From positions 1 through 64,000 of the forward strand of contig UCKS01000010.1 of the NCBI GenBank assembly GCA_900473045.1: 64,000 nt of DNA. The letters are read 5' to 3'. The position numbers and the translations under genes were made by a program. The stretch comes from Hyphomicrobiales bacterium. GTDB taxonomy: Bacteria; Pseudomonadota; Alphaproteobacteria; Rhizobiales; Rhizobiaceae. Position 1 is the first letter of the stretch. Each line of letters starts with the position of its first letter. Positions 55,220 to 64,000 of this stretch are shown piece by piece. Under the pieces are notes generated by a model. The model made no database searches, was not told the origin of the DNA, and saw nothing but the letters and a program-made list of their open reading frames with translations.

Positions 55220-55244
55220 GAAGGTGCGGCAGGCCCGCACCTTC
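55220..55244 (+). terminator. Terminator-like stem-loop after thrS
   Basis: GAAGGTGCGG (55220-55229) pairs with CCGCACCTTC (55235-55244) around a 5-base loop. The T content after it is poor (AGTCTT), so termination may be weak. Confidence 0.5.
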
Positions 55245-55394
55245 AGTCTTATGTCAGAAAACTGTAACATTCGCAGACTATCCGGTTTATGCGTGGTCGG
55301 TGGAATAAACGCCGCCGCTGGAACGCCAATCCGGCAAAACCGAAATGCCTCTGCTGCGTCCCTCCGGGCGCACCTTTTGGAAACGGGGAACACC

Positions 55395-56237
55395 GTGCAG
55401 TTCAAAGAGCTGTCTTACGCCAACGAAAACGATCGACGGCTGAAACGTTGGTTTATCCGTTCCATGGAAGGACTTGCCGGGCGCAATCGTTATGCCCGGC
55501 TCTACACGCAATGGCGCGATACGATCGTCGGCAAGAGCGACCGGATTTTCGGGGACATGCTCGATCTGATCAATGTGCGTGTCCGCGTGCAGGGCGAATG
55601 GCCGCCGCGCCATCTGCCGGATACCCCTGTTGTCATCGTCGCCAATCATCCCTTCGGCATCGGCGACGGCATTGCCGTCCTGTCGCTCGCCGAACAGCTC
55701 GGCCGTCCATTTCGCGTACTGATCAACAACGAACTGCTGAAGGTGCCGGAAATGGCACCTTATTCTCTGCCGATTTCGTTTGAGGAAACCAAGGAAGCGT
55801 TGGCGATCAACATGCAGACGCGCCACGAGGCGGTGCGGCTCCTGAAAGAGGGGGTCACCCTGATCGTCTTTCCGGCCGGCGGTGTTGCCACGGCAAGGAA
55901 GGGTTTTGGCAGGGCCGAGGACCTGCCGTGGAAGATGTTTCCGGCCAAGCTCATCCAGGCGGCCAAAGCAAGCGTCATTCCGATCTATTTCGAAGGACAG
56001 AACGGCAGGCTGTTTCACCTGGCAAGCAAGCTCTCGCTGACCTTGCGCATCTCGCTGTTGATCCGCGAGTTCCGCAGGCTTTCCGGCACCACCATCTCGT
56101 CGCGCATCGGTCAGTTGATTTCCTGGGAAGAGCTGAGCGCCATTGCCGACCGCAAGGATATCCTGACGCGGATCTATGACGGCGTATTCTGCATGGCACC
56201 GCCACGCCGCCGGTTTCTCGAAAGGGTCGCGTCCTAA
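55395..56237 (+). CDS. Lysophospholipid acyltransferase family protein
   Basis: A 280-residue protein with the hemolysin/PlsC-related motif NHPFGIGDG (84-92, catalytic His85) and downstream LLKEGVTLIVFPAGGVATA, corresponding to the EG(x)RS-type block. It may acylate glycerol-phosphate, ornithine or another lipid; the exact substrate is open. GTG 55395 (MQFKELSYANEND) with GGGGAA upstream is preferred; the frame is open further upstream to 55224, but that part has no family resemblance. Confidence 0.87.
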   Translation: MQFKELSYANENDRRLKRWFIRSMEGLAGRNRYARLYTQWRDTIVGKSDRIFGDMLDLINVRVRVQGEWPPRHLPDTPVVIVANHPFGIGDGIAVLSLAEQLGRPFRVLINNELLKVPEMAPYSLPISFEETKEALAINMQTRHEAVRLLKEGVTLIVFPAGGVATARKGFGRAEDLPWKMFPAKLIQAAKASVIPIYFEGQNGRLFHLASKLSLTLRISLLIREFRRLSGTTISSRIGQLISWEELSAIADRKDILTRIYDGVFCMAPPRRRFLERVAS

Positions 56238-56244
56238 TTCTTCC

Positions 56245-56297
56245 GTCCTGTGCGTCCGACGCACCGGCTTCAGTCCTGTGCGTCCGACGCACCGGCT
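56245..56297. repeat. 28-base tandem duplication at the end of the exported-protein gene
   Basis: A 25-base unit at 56245-56269 recurs exactly at 56273-56297 (period 28). On the minus strand the inner copy encodes the last residues AGASDAQD plus the stop, and the outer copy repeats the same codons directly after that stop. Each copy contains the perfect palindrome GTGCGTCCGACGCAC, so slippage at a hairpin is a likely origin. Confidence 0.85.
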
Positions 56298-57277
56298 GCG
56301 GGCTGAGTACCCTTGTCATTGAGCAGCACCTCGACATCAGTATTGACGCCGGCCTTGACGATGAAATCGCGCTGGAAGATCTTCTCATTGTTGCGGGCGA
56401 TAGCCGAATAGTTGCCTTCGGCCAGCACCAGCGTCGGGAAAGCGCCGACGCTTTCGCTGACGACGTCGCCGGATGACGTCAGGATCGACCAGGCCGTATC
56501 GGCAATGGCTTCGCCGCCAGGCTCGGAGACGAGCTTCAGCGTCAGTTTGGCGGCGCGGTGCTGGATCGTCGCTTCCGTCAGCTTGCCGGCTTCCACCTGG
56601 ATATCGGCGCGAATGACGGCATTGACCGAGCCGTAGTTGGAAACGACATGATAGGTGCCGGTGTTCAACCGCACGACCGTGTTCGGTTTGACGTCGGCAA
56701 CAACCAGCGCGCGTTCCCCGTCTTCCTGGGGATCTGCCGAAAAGATCGAAAAGCTCAGTTCGCCTGGTGGGATGCGCACGTCGCTTCCGGATACGGCGTT
56801 CAGCATGACGCCGCCGGCATCCAGTACCAGTACCTGTTTATCGGCAGGGCCAGCTTCGGCCACCAGGATCTTGCGGGTGGCGCCGGCGCGGCCGAAGGCG
56901 ACATTGACGAAATATTCTCCGGGAATGAGCTGGAACGCCGCCGATCCGCCTTCCGACGTTGCCACCAGCGGCAGCTTCCCGTCCGAGCCCGGAATGGGGC
57001 TGAACACACGCCAAGTCAGTCCCTGTTCGACAGACGCACCTTTGTCCGTCAGATGCGCTTCCAGCTGGATATCCTTGGCCGTCGGGCCTTGTGTCGCGGC
57101 GTCCGGAACCGTCGGATTGAAGCTGTTGAGCTTGGGCATTTTCTTCGATGGAGCGGAGATCGCCGGAAAGGCCTTGAAGGGGTCGGCGAGTTCCTGTGCT
57201 TGCGGCGCACGGGTGCCAACTGTTGCAACAACGAGCGCTAGGGTGACAGCGCGAACGTGACCGGCTTTGATGCGCAT
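56270..57277 (-). CDS. Exported protein of unknown function with repeated beta-type modules
   Basis: A 335-residue secreted protein: signal peptide about 1-27 (MRIKAGHVRAVTLALVVATVGTRAPQAQ) and then several similar segments of about 75 residues (LTWRVFSPIPGSDGKLPLVATSEGG...GEYFVNVAFGRAG; LSFSIFSADPQEDGER...TGTYHVVSNYGS; TAWSILTSSGDVVSES...EGNYSAIARN). These repeats suggest a string of beta-sandwich domains for protein or surface contacts. The 3' end is duplicated downstream. Confidence 0.78.
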   Translation of the reverse strand: MRIKAGHVRAVTLALVVATVGTRAPQAQELADPFKAFPAISAPSKKMPKLNSFNPTVPDAATQGPTAKDIQLEAHLTDKGASVEQGLTWRVFSPIPGSDGKLPLVATSEGGSAAFQLIPGEYFVNVAFGRAGATRKILVAEAGPADKQVLVLDAGGVMLNAVSGSDVRIPPGELSFSIFSADPQEDGERALVVADVKPNTVVRLNTGTYHVVSNYGSVNAVIRADIQVEAGKLTEATIQHRAAKLTLKLVSEPGGEAIADTAWSILTSSGDVVSESVGAFPTLVLAEGNYSAIARNNEKIFQRDFIVKAGVNTDVEVLLNDKGTQPAAGASDAQD

Positions 57278-57389
57278 GGGGTGGTTGACATCCTGAGTGT
57301 GTGGCTCCACTTGAAACGCCGATATGGCAATTTCGTGGCTGCCCTCGTGGTAGCGGCGTGCGGTGGCAAACTAGTGGAAACGGACGGCA

Positions 57390-57974
57390 ATGAAAACTGA
57401 AATCGGCCTGCGCGATTATCTGGCAACCCGACGCTCTATCCCAGCCTTTCAGATGGGCGGGCCAGGCCCGGACACGGCTGAAATCGAGGAGATGCTGACG
57501 CTTGCTTCGCGCGTGCCCGATCACGGCAAGCTGGCGCCCTGGCGCTTCATCGTCTATCGCGGCGAGGAGCGGGTTCGCATCAGTGCCGAACTGGCAAAAA
57601 TGGCGCTCGCAGCCAAACCTGATCTTTCCGAAGAGATGATCAAGGTGGAAAACGCCCGGCTGACCCGCGCACCGGTCGTCGTCGCGGTCGTCAGCAAGGC
57701 AGCCCCGCACTTCAAGGTGCCGGAGTGGGAACAGGTGATGTCGGCCGGTGCCGTCTGCCTCAATCTTTTGATGGCTGCCAACGCGCTGGGGTTCTGCTCG
57801 AACTGGCTGACCGAATGGTATGCCTTCGACGAAAAGGCCTATCCGCTGCTCGGCGTCCAATCCGGCGAGAGGGTAGCGGGCTTCATTCACATCGGCACGC
57901 CGCAGGTTCCGCCGACGGAACGGCCGCGGCCTGAGCTTGCCGATATCGTCACCTGGGTCGGCGAGGACGCCTGA
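57390..57974 (+). CDS. Nitroreductase family protein
   Basis: A 194-residue FMN enzyme of the nitroreductase family: RRSIPAF near residue 14 (FMN-phosphate contact), [18 protein letters not shown] and the second FMN region around [13 protein letters not shown]. It resembles the minimal YdjA type. It shares one base with the downstream flavin reductase gene, so the two flavoproteins are co-translated and may form a functional pair. Confidence 0.92.
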   Translation: MKTEIGLRDYLATRRSIPAFQMGGPGPDTAEIEEMLTLASRVPDHGKLAPWRFIVYRGEERVRISAELAKMALAAKPDLSEEMIKVENARLTRAPVVVAVVSKAAPHFKVPEWEQVMSAGAVCLNLLMAANALGFCSNWLTEWYAFDEKAYPLLGVQSGERVAGFIHIGTPQVPPTERPRPELADIVTWVGEDA

Positions 57975-58576
57975 TGTTTTATGCGACCGCGCAAAACGCC
58001 CATGGCCTTGCCCATGATCCGTTCAAGGCCATCGTCTCGCCGCGGCCGATCGGCTGGATCGGATCGAGGGCGGCTGAGGGCAGCCTCAATCTGGCACCCT
58101 ATTCGTTTTTCAACGCGATCAGCGACGCGCCGAAGCTGGTGATGTTCTCCTCGTCCGGCCGCAAGGATTCGGTTCGCAACATCGAGGAAACCGGCGAGTT
58201 TACCGCCAATTTTGTCAGCTTCGATATCCGCGAGGCAATGAATGTTACCTCCGCTCCCGTTCCACATGGCGAGAGCGAGTTTGCGCTGGCCGGACTGACG
58301 CCAGTCGAAGGCCAGTTCGTTCAGGCGCCTATCGTTGCCGAGGCCTATGCGGCGCTCGAATGCAAGGTCACGGAAATCTTCCAGCCGAAGGCGCTCGATG
58401 GAACGTTCTCCGAAAACCACGTGGTCATCGGCCAGGTCGTCGGCATTCACATTCGCGACGAAGCAATCCGTGACGGCCGGCTCGATATGGCCAAGGTCCG
58501 GCCGGTTGGCCGCATGGGCTATATGGATTACTGCGATGCCGGCGACGTTTTTGAGATGTTCCGGCCCAAACGTTAA
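57974..58576 (+). CDS. Flavin reductase family (FMN-binding) protein
   Basis: A 200-residue split-barrel flavoprotein: PFKAIVSPRPIGWIGSRAAEGSLNLAPYSFFNAISDAPKLVMFSS is the hallmark N-terminal half. Such proteins bind FMN and may reduce it with NAD(P)H or act as FMN-dependent oxidoreductases. Its ATG overlaps the nitroreductase stop (TGATG). The 3' end overlaps the end of the convergent CitE-like gene by four bases. Confidence 0.9.
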   Translation: MFYATAQNAHGLAHDPFKAIVSPRPIGWIGSRAAEGSLNLAPYSFFNAISDAPKLVMFSSSGRKDSVRNIEETGEFTANFVSFDIREAMNVTSAPVPHGESEFALAGLTPVEGQFVQAPIVAEAYAALECKVTEIFQPKALDGTFSENHVVIGQVVGIHIRDEAIRDGRLDMAKVRPVGRMGYMDYCDAGDVFEMFRPKR

Positions 58577-59298
58577 GGACGAACATCGTGACCCGCTGCC
58601 AGCGCCGCCAGTTGCGCGGCGTTGCGCGTGACCACGCCGGAAAAGCCGTCGGCTAAGGCGATCTCGCGCATGGTCCTCGGATCGTTCTCCGTTTCCTGCA
58701 GCAGTTCATAGCAGCCAATGCCTGCCTGCCTTGCCTTGACGACGGCAATGCCCCGGGCAAGGAGAAGCGGTGCGCCGGTCCTGGACGCGGCGGCGTTGAA
58801 CGCCCGGCTGTCCGTCGCCTGCATCAGGCCTCTGCTGTCGAAAATGACAGCTTTCAGGCGCCGGGATACATCTTTCAACGATACCGGAGAGAGAAGGAAC
58901 ACCGCATCCTCTCCAAGCTCGGCAAACAGCGCAATCGACCCCGCCTCGATCCCGTGGATTGCTTCCGCGACCCGCAGCATGGCATCGAATTTCTGGATAT
59001 CGGCGGCACCGCCACAGCCGGAAAGCACGAAACCACACGGCCGCAGCGCCACCAGCCGCTCGATCGCGCCGTGGCCGGTTTCATCGTCCGGCCGGTCAAC
59101 GCGAAACAGCGTGTCGCCTGCCGTCAACTGCCGGTGCGCGAGTATCGGCCGCATCGCGTCGGCTGCGGTCGCGCTTACCCAGTCTTTGCGGATATCGACG
59201 ATCAAGGTCACGGCTCCGGATGCCTCGATCTGCGACAGCAGTGCATCCGGTTTGGCGCAAAGCATCGGCAGCGTGATTTCGAAGCGGTTAACGGACAT
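58573..59298 (-). CDS. HpcH/HpaI aldolase / citrate-lyase-beta-like protein
   Basis: A 241-residue protein that follows the CitE pattern in reduced form: MLRVAEAIHGIEAGSIALFAEL, FLLSPVSLKDV and the late ALADGFSGVVTRNAAQLAALAAG. CitE-like proteins cleave or form 3-hydroxyacyl-CoA type bonds with magnesium, but the metal-binding acidic residues are not clear here, so activity is uncertain. Confidence 0.75.
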   Translation of the reverse strand: MSVNRFEITLPMLCAKPDALLSQIEASGAVTLIVDIRKDWVSATAADAMRPILAHRQLTAGDTLFRVDRPDDETGHGAIERLVALRPCGFVLSGCGGAADIQKFDAMLRVAEAIHGIEAGSIALFAELGEDAVFLLSPVSLKDVSRRLKAVIFDSRGLMQATDSRAFNAAASRTGAPLLLARGIAVVKARQAGIGCYELLQETENDPRTMREIALADGFSGVVTRNAAQLAALAAGHDVRP

Positions 59299-59377
59299 GG
59301 TGAACCAATCTTAAACCTTTGATCGCTAACGTATGAGGCACCATGATTGTGGCTGGTTGGTGTGTAGTGAGGCGTCG

Positions 59378-60517
59378 GTGATCATTCAAGCATTTCTTCG
59401 TTGGGTCGAGACCGCAAAAACCGGCGATCGGGTCCGGGCAGCGCAGGCGTTGGGCCGTGCGTATGTCGCGGCCGAGATGAATACGCTTGACGAACATGCT
59501 GCCGAAATGGCGATGACCTTTCTGCTCGATGATCCCTCGCCAAAAGTCCGGTTGGCCCTGGCCGAAGCCGTCGCCGATTGCGCCCATATTCCCCGGACGA
59601 TCATTCTGTCACTTGCCGAAGACCAGCCCGAAACCGCCTATGCCGTCATTTCGCGTTCTCCCGTGCTCAACGATATGGATCTTGTTGATCTTGCTGCCAA
59701 GGGTACGCCCGAAACCCGCGCAGTCATCGCCGCCCGCCAGGCCATGTCACGGCCGGTTGCCGCGGCTATCGCCGAAATCGGCGGCGAGGAAGAAGTTCTG
59801 ATCCTGCTCGAGAATGAGCATGCGCGGTTTTCCTGCCGGACGCTGAAGCGCCTGAGCGACCGGCTCGGTCATCTCTGGTCGGTCCGCAATACGTTGCTCG
59901 ACCGTGATGATCTGCCGGCCGATGCGCGGCATGCGCTGGTCGAAAAGGTGGGTGCTGCCCTTTCCGGGTTTGGTCTCGTCCAGGCGGCGATCGGTGAACG
60001 CCGCGTTGAGCGGATCACCCGCGAAGCCTGCGACAAGGCTGCCGTCGGCATGGCGGGGGCGGCTCAGGCTGACCAGATCCCCAATCTCGTCGAGCATCTT
60101 CGTATAACCGGACGGTTGACGCCGGCCTTCCTTCTCAACGCATTGTGCTCCGGCAAGATCGATTTTTTCGCAGCCGCCATCGTCAACCTCTCTGATGTCG
60201 CCGACAAGCGGGTGCGCTCGATCCTGTCGGACGGCCGTATCCATGCCATACGGGCTCTGTTCGAAAGCGCCGGCCTCGGCCGCGATGTCAGCACGCTGTT
60301 TGCCGAAGCGGTGTTGATCTGGCGCAAGGAAAACCGCGTTGGTTCACCCACCGTGACCGCGACGATTTCCGCCGCCCTGTTGTCGAAATTGCGCGGCAGA
60401 AGCCAGGTCTCCGATGCCTCCGGCAGCCTTGCTGATCTCATCGAAAAGCTGGCTATTGCCGAGCAGCGCCAGACCGCCCGCGACTATGCGCAACTTGCGA
60501 CACGGGAAGCTGCCTGA
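59378..60517 (+). CDS. DUF2336 domain protein
   Basis: A 379-residue alpha-helical protein of DUF2336 (VIIQAFLRWVETAKTGDRVRAAQALGRAYV... FLLDDPSPKVRLALAEAVADCAHIPRTIILSLAEDQ). HEAT-like helical repeats are visible through the first half. The family is alphaproteobacterial and uncharacterised. GTG 59378 with GAGGCG upstream is preferred over the upstream ATG 59333. Confidence 0.88.
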   Translation: MIIQAFLRWVETAKTGDRVRAAQALGRAYVAAEMNTLDEHAAEMAMTFLLDDPSPKVRLALAEAVADCAHIPRTIILSLAEDQPETAYAVISRSPVLNDMDLVDLAAKGTPETRAVIAARQAMSRPVAAAIAEIGGEEEVLILLENEHARFSCRTLKRLSDRLGHLWSVRNTLLDRDDLPADARHALVEKVGAALSGFGLVQAAIGERRVERITREACDKAAVGMAGAAQADQIPNLVEHLRITGRLTPAFLLNALCSGKIDFFAAAIVNLSDVADKRVRSILSDGRIHAIRALFESAGLGRDVSTLFAEAVLIWRKENRVGSPTVTATISAALLSKLRGRSQVSDASGSLADLIEKLAIAEQRQTARDYAQLATREAA

Positions 60518-60630
60518 GCTCTTGAAACAGCTTTGCTGGGAGGTTAGCGGACCATCCGGATAATGTGCCTTTGACTCGCCGTATCAAACTCACCATGTAG
60601 CTTGTGGATATGAGAGCGGCGGTGCGGGGT

Positions 60631-61659
60631 ATGGCGATGAATAACGATACGACAAGGCTGGTCGCCGTGACCGGCATCGGCGGTTTTCTCGGCCGTCATG
60701 TTGCCGCGCAGTTGCTGCGTGCTGGCTACGAGGTTCGTGGAACTCTGCGGTCGTTGAAGAAGGCAGTATCCGTCGAGGCGGCGATCCGCTCGGTCGATGG
60801 CACAGGTCACGGGAAACTTTCCTTTGTCGTCGCAGACCTGTTGTCGGACAAGGGCTGGGATGCGGCATTTTCCGGCGTAACGGATGTGATCCACACAGCA
60901 TCGCCTTTTCCGTCAAGCGTTCCAAAAGATGAAAATGACCTCATTCTGCCGGCGCGCGCGGGAACGTTGCGGGTGCTGCGGGCCGCAAGAGATGCCGGCG
61001 TTCGCCGTGTGGTGCTGACATCCTCAATCGCCGCCGTCAGCTACGGTCCGGGCAGGGCGCCTTTTACCGAAACCGACTGGACCGATGTCAACGGGCCGCT
61101 GGCCACGCCCTACTACAAGTCGAAGACACTGGCCGAACGGGCCGCCTGGGACTTTGCCCGCGAAAACGGCCTTGATCTGGCTGTCATCAATCCGGGCATG
61201 ATCCTCGGCCCCATCCTCGGCACCGAAACCGGCACGTCGGTGGGGCTCGTGCAAAGCCTGATGAAAGGCCGCTATCCTGCCATGCCGGATTTCAGCGTGC
61301 CGGTCGTCGATGTACGCGATGCAGCGCAGGCGCATGTTCTGGCCATGATGACCCCTGAGGCCGCCGGCGAACGTTTCATCATCGCCGGCGAAGCGCTGTC
61401 GATCAAGGATATCGTCACGGTGCTGAAACGGGACTTCCCGGCCTATGCGAAAAAGCTGCCGAAATTCGTTCTGCCCAATTGGCTCGCGGGTATTGCCTCG
61501 CGCTTCGATCCCGGCCTGAAGCTGATTGCCGGCGAGCTTGGCCGCGACGCGCGCATATCGAACGAAAAGGCCAGGCGTTTGCTGGGCTGGAAACCTCGGC
61601 CGGAGGACGAAGCAATTCGTGCCAGCGCCGAAAGCCTGATTGCTGCCGGGCTGGTGTGA
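60631..61659 (+). CDS. NAD(P)-dependent epimerase/reductase of the extended SDR family
   Basis: A 342-residue extended short-chain dehydrogenase of the dihydroflavonol-reductase-like type: cofactor motif GIGGFLG (15-21), SSIAAVSYG, catalytic YxxxK at Tyr161-Lys165 (PYYKSK), and PGMILGPILG in the substrate region. Probably reduces an aldehyde or ketone; the substrate is unknown. ATG 60637 is an alternative start. Confidence 0.9.
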   Translation: MAMNNDTTRLVAVTGIGGFLGRHVAAQLLRAGYEVRGTLRSLKKAVSVEAAIRSVDGTGHGKLSFVVADLLSDKGWDAAFSGVTDVIHTASPFPSSVPKDENDLILPARAGTLRVLRAARDAGVRRVVLTSSIAAVSYGPGRAPFTETDWTDVNGPLATPYYKSKTLAERAAWDFARENGLDLAVINPGMILGPILGTETGTSVGLVQSLMKGRYPAMPDFSVPVVDVRDAAQAHVLAMMTPEAAGERFIIAGEALSIKDIVTVLKRDFPAYAKKLPKFVLPNWLAGIASRFDPGLKLIAGELGRDARISNEKARRLLGWKPRPEDEAIRASAESLIAAGLV

Positions 61660-61662
61660 GGT

Positions 61663-62109
61663 CTACTTCGTAAACTTCCGCGCCACCCAGGAGTAGCCAT
61701 CTTCGATATAGTGGACGGGCTTGGTGACGGCGCTGCGCAGTGTCGATCCGTCGGGCATGGCACCGGTGATCATCGCCAGCGTCCGGCGCGGCAGGCTTGC
61801 CCGTTTTTGTTCCGTAGTCGGTGGTGCCGGTACGACGTCTGGCGTGATTGCTTGAGACTGATCGAGCGCCGGCTGGGTCTTTGGCTCGGGTGCCGGATCC
61901 TTGGCATTGGCCATCGTGTCGCCGGATGTTTCGCAGACCGCGACGATCACCGGATAGTTGGCGTTGGAGAATTTCGGCAATTGCTTCTGCGATTCCGCAT
62001 CGCAGACGGCAATGCTCTGCCAGGTACCGCTGACCGTCGAGACGTAGTGGCATTGACTGACGCTGTCGTCGCAGCCGAGAATTGTCATGACGATCAGGGC
62101 AGGAACCAT
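61663..62109 (-). CDS. Putative lipoprotein of unknown function
   Basis: A 148-residue protein with a short hydrophobic start ending in a lipobox-like MTILGC (Cys13), then a region with paired cysteines (SQCHYVSTVSGTWQSIAVCDAESQ) and a Pro/Ala/Gln-rich linker (PAPEPKTQPALDQSQAITPDVVPAPP). The C-terminus VHYIEDGYSWVARKFTK is basic. No family recognised; probably attached to the envelope. Confidence 0.7.
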   Translation of the reverse strand: MVPALIVMTILGCDDSVSQCHYVSTVSGTWQSIAVCDAESQKQLPKFSNANYPVIVAVCETSGDTMANAKDPAPEPKTQPALDQSQAITPDVVPAPPTTEQKRASLPRRTLAMITGAMPDGSTLRSAVTKPVHYIEDGYSWVARKFTK

Positions 62110-62363
62110 CGCGGATGTTTCTCCAATTGCTGACGATATCGCTCCGCAGGAGCAACGATTCTAAGTGCGCTGAACTAAGAGCGCGTTTGCTTCGGAAGTA
62201 AGGCGAGATGGGGGAAAGGTTGGAAACAATTTGTTTCTGCCGGTTGCGCTGGGTGACGGACGGTTGTCGAATATAGCGAGATTTGCCGTCTGTCGTTTTC
62301 AGCGCTGAGCTTCTAGTGTTGACTGCGAACGGCATGAATCGACCTGTGAAGGAATAACGCCAA

Positions 62364-62822
62364 GTGACTCTGACCATTGAAAAAGAATCGCCACGCCAAC
62401 CGGGCGTCTTGGACTTGCTCGACCAATCCGATGCCTATGCGCAGTCGCTTTACCCGGCCGAAAGCAATCACCTTGCCGATGTCTCGACGCTGGAGAAACC
62501 GTCCGTCACCTTCTTCGTTGCCCGCCATGAAGGAAACATCGTCGGCTGCTGTGCGCTGGTGGATGCAGGCGACGGCAGCGCCGAGATCAAGCGCATGTTC
62601 GTCGATCCGCAGGCGCGCGGCCTGAAGATCGGCCGCAAGCTGCTGGAGCATATCGAGGGGCACGGCCGTGATAGCGGATTGTCGGCGATCCGGCTTGAGA
62701 CCGGCATCTATCAGCCGGAGGCGATCGGCCTCTACAAGACTGCGGGTTATGTGGAGATCGGGCCATTCGGTTCTTATCAGCCCGACCCGTTCAGCCTGTT
62801 CATGGAAAAGGCAATCGTCTGA
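62364..62822 (+). CDS. GNAT family N-acetyltransferase
   Basis: A 152-residue GNAT enzyme with the acetyl-CoA motif EIKRMFVDPQARGLKIGRKLLEHIEG (about 74-99) and LYKTAGYVEIGPFGSYQPDP, typical of the putative acetyltransferases that modify small amines or amino acids. GTG 62364, with AAGGAATAA upstream. Confidence 0.9.
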   Translation: MTLTIEKESPRQPGVLDLLDQSDAYAQSLYPAESNHLADVSTLEKPSVTFFVARHEGNIVGCCALVDAGDGSAEIKRMFVDPQARGLKIGRKLLEHIEGHGRDSGLSAIRLETGIYQPEAIGLYKTAGYVEIGPFGSYQPDPFSLFMEKAIV

Positions 62823-62852
62823 CGCTTAAGTTAGCCCCCGAAGGGAAAATCC

Positions 62853-62879
62853 TTTCCGCTCCGTCAGTTGGAGCGGAAA
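62853..62879. terminator. Bidirectional stem-loop between the GNAT gene and parE
   Basis: TTTCCGCTCC (62853-62862) is perfectly complementary to GGAGCGGAAA (62870-62879) with a 7-base loop, between two convergent genes. T-runs are short, so strength is uncertain. Confidence 0.55.
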
Positions 62880-62927
62880 CTTGAATCAATTCAATAGCGT
62901 GTTGACTCGGTCTGTGAACGTGCCGAC

Positions 62928-64000
62928 CTAGATATCCAGGTTGTCCGCAAACACGGCGCGTTCCTGGATGAAGCGGAAGCGGGCGTCGGCCTTGGTGCCC
63001 ATCAGGTTGTCGACGGCTTCGCGCGTGCCTTCGAAATCGGTTTCGTCGATGGCGACCTTCAGCAGTGTCCGCTTGGACGGATCCATCGTGGTTTCCTTCA
63101 ACTGCGCCGGCATCATTTCTCCAAGACCCTTGAAGCGGCCGATCTCGACCTTGCCGCGGCCGTTGAATTCCGTCTCCATCAGTTCCACCCGATGGGCGTC
63201 GTCGCGGGCGTAGAGTGTCCTTGCCCCCTGCGTTATGCGGTAGAGCGGCGGCACGGCGAGATAGAGATGGCCGCCACGGACGAGCTCCGGCATTTCCTGG
63301 TAGAAGAAGGTGATCAGCAGCGAGGCGATATGAGCGCCATCGACGTCGGCATCGGTCATGACGATGACGCGCTCGTAGCGCAGATCTTCCTCACGGTACT
63401 TGCTGCGCGTGCCGCAGCCGAGCGCCTGCACGAGATCGCTGATCTGCTGGTTGGCGCCGAGCTTTTCGCGGCCGGCACTGGCAACGTTGAGGATCTTGCC
63501 GCGCAGCGGCAGGATCGCCTGGTTGGAGCGGTTGCGTGCCTGCTTGGCAGAGCCACCGGCCGAATCGCCTTCGACGATGAACAGTTCGGCACCCTCGGCC
63601 GAGTTCTGCGAGCAGTCGGCAAGCTTGCCCGGCAGGCGCAGCTTGCGCACGGCCGATTTGCGGGTGACCTCCTTTTCCTTGCGGCGGCGCACCCGTTCGT
63701 CGGCGCGCTCGATCACCCATTCCAGGAGCTTATGAGCCTCCTGCGGGTTGTCGGCGAGAAAATGGTCGAAAGGATCGCGCAGCGCATTCTCGACGATGCG
63801 CTGGGCTTCGACGGTCGCCAGCTTGTCCTTGGTCTGGCCGACGAATTCCGGCTCGCGGATGAACACTGACAGCATGCCGGCTGCCGAGATCATCACGTCT
63901 TCGGTGGTGACGATCGCAGCGCGCTTGTTCTGTGTCAGTTCGGCGTAGGCCTTCAGGCCCTTGGTCAGCGCGATGCGGAAGCCGGCTTCATGCGTGCCGC
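62928..64000 (-). CDS. parE: DNA topoisomerase IV subunit B, C-terminal part
   Basis: ParE decatenates chromosomes together with ParC. The visible 3' part runs off the right edge; the first residues in the window are GTHEAGFRIALTKGLKAYAELTQNKRAAIVTTEDVMISA. The TOPRIM motifs EGDSAGGSAKQARNR and VIVMTDADVDGAHIASLLITFFYQEMPELV and the segment PLRGKILNVASAGREK identify a type IIA subunit B, and ADVDGAHI plus the ending RFRFIQERAVFADNLDI favour ParE over GyrB. Confidence 0.93.
   Translation of the reverse strand, partial: GTHEAGFRIALTKGLKAYAELTQNKRAAIVTTEDVMISAAGMLSVFIREPEFVGQTKDKLATVEAQRIVENALRDPFDHFLADNPQEAHKLLEWVIERADERVRRRKEKEVTRKSAVRKLRLPGKLADCSQNSAEGAELFIVEGDSAGGSAKQARNRSNQAILPLRGKILNVASAGREKLGANQQISDLVQALGCGTRSKYREEDLRYERVIVMTDADVDGAHIASLLITFFYQEMPELVRGGHLYLAVPPLYRITQGARTLYARDDAHRVELMETEFNGRGKVEIGRFKGLGEMMPAQLKETTMDPSKRTLLKVAIDETDFEGTREAVDNLMGTKADARFRFIQERAVFADNLDI

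Noticed and set aside
1-64000. Mobile elements, prophage or CRISPR
   Set aside because: No transposase, integrase, terminal inverted repeats with target duplications, or regularly spaced repeats were seen anywhere in the window.

Overview
The window is chromosomal DNA of an alphaproteobacterium, most probably of the Rhizobiaceae (Agrobacterium/Rhizobium type). This rests on GC-rich codon use, the order tuf-rpsJ...rplQ with secY-adk-rpsM-rpsK-rpoA but no rpsD in the alpha operon, a Deg protease and rarA directly after rplQ, and many families typical of the group (ATP12 chaperone, DUF1489, DUF1697, DUF2336, BTLCP transglutaminase-like protease). I see no phage, insertion sequence, CRISPR array or plasmid functions; the region looks like core genome.

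Region 1 (1-15358) is the ribosomal superoperon: the end of tuf, then the S10, spc and alpha gene sets, all on the + strand and tightly packed. Strong stem-loops with T-runs sit inside the cluster at rpsQ/rplN, rplR/rpsE, rplO/secY and rpsM/rpsK, so the cluster is probably read as attenuated segments rather than one uniform transcript. A second, diverged copy of the EF-Tu C-terminal tail lies about 70 bases after the real tuf stop.

Region 2 (15465-30656) holds a periplasmic Deg protease, rarA, a VOC protein, and a guanidinium exporter (gdx/sugE) preceded by what looks like a guanidine-II (mini-ykkC) riboswitch with a well-placed promoter. A conserved minus-strand cluster follows: crcB, an rluA-family pseudouridine synthase, a HAD phosphatase and an ATP12 chaperone. 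The two enzymes of glutathione-dependent formaldehyde oxidation (fghA and the class III alcohol dehydrogenase) are separated by two unrelated genes. Then come an XRE regulator, a DMT exporter, a membrane metalloprotease with an unusual N-terminal domain, and lipB.

Region 3 (30852-43134) has tRNA-Leu(GAG), a peptide-deformylase-like protein missing two metal ligands, mgtE, a MerR regulator, a Tat-exported PhoX phosphatase, membrane proteins (ICMT-like, DUF1624, DUF599), L-serine dehydratase, and a D,D-carboxypeptidase with a SPOR domain.

Region 4 (43275-64000) is a mosaic of small housekeeping and signalling genes: a BTLCP protease, tandem PilZ, PAS_5, rhomboid, CBS and patatin proteins, then hisI, folE, a NifU/SufU-like scaffold, yidD, DUF1697, thrS, an acyltransferase, flavin enzymes, DUF2336, a reductase, a GNAT enzyme and the 3' part of parE at the right edge. 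Intergenic DNA here holds a candidate small RNA with an orphan terminator, a long palindrome before the CBS gene, and a 28-base tandem duplication at the end of an exported-protein gene.

The best leads are the guanidine-II riboswitch with gdx, the tuf-tail remnant, the terminators inside the ribosomal cluster, the degenerate deformylase, and the SRPBCC-like/site-2-protease fusion. Domain names come from recognising motifs by eye; no database search was possible.
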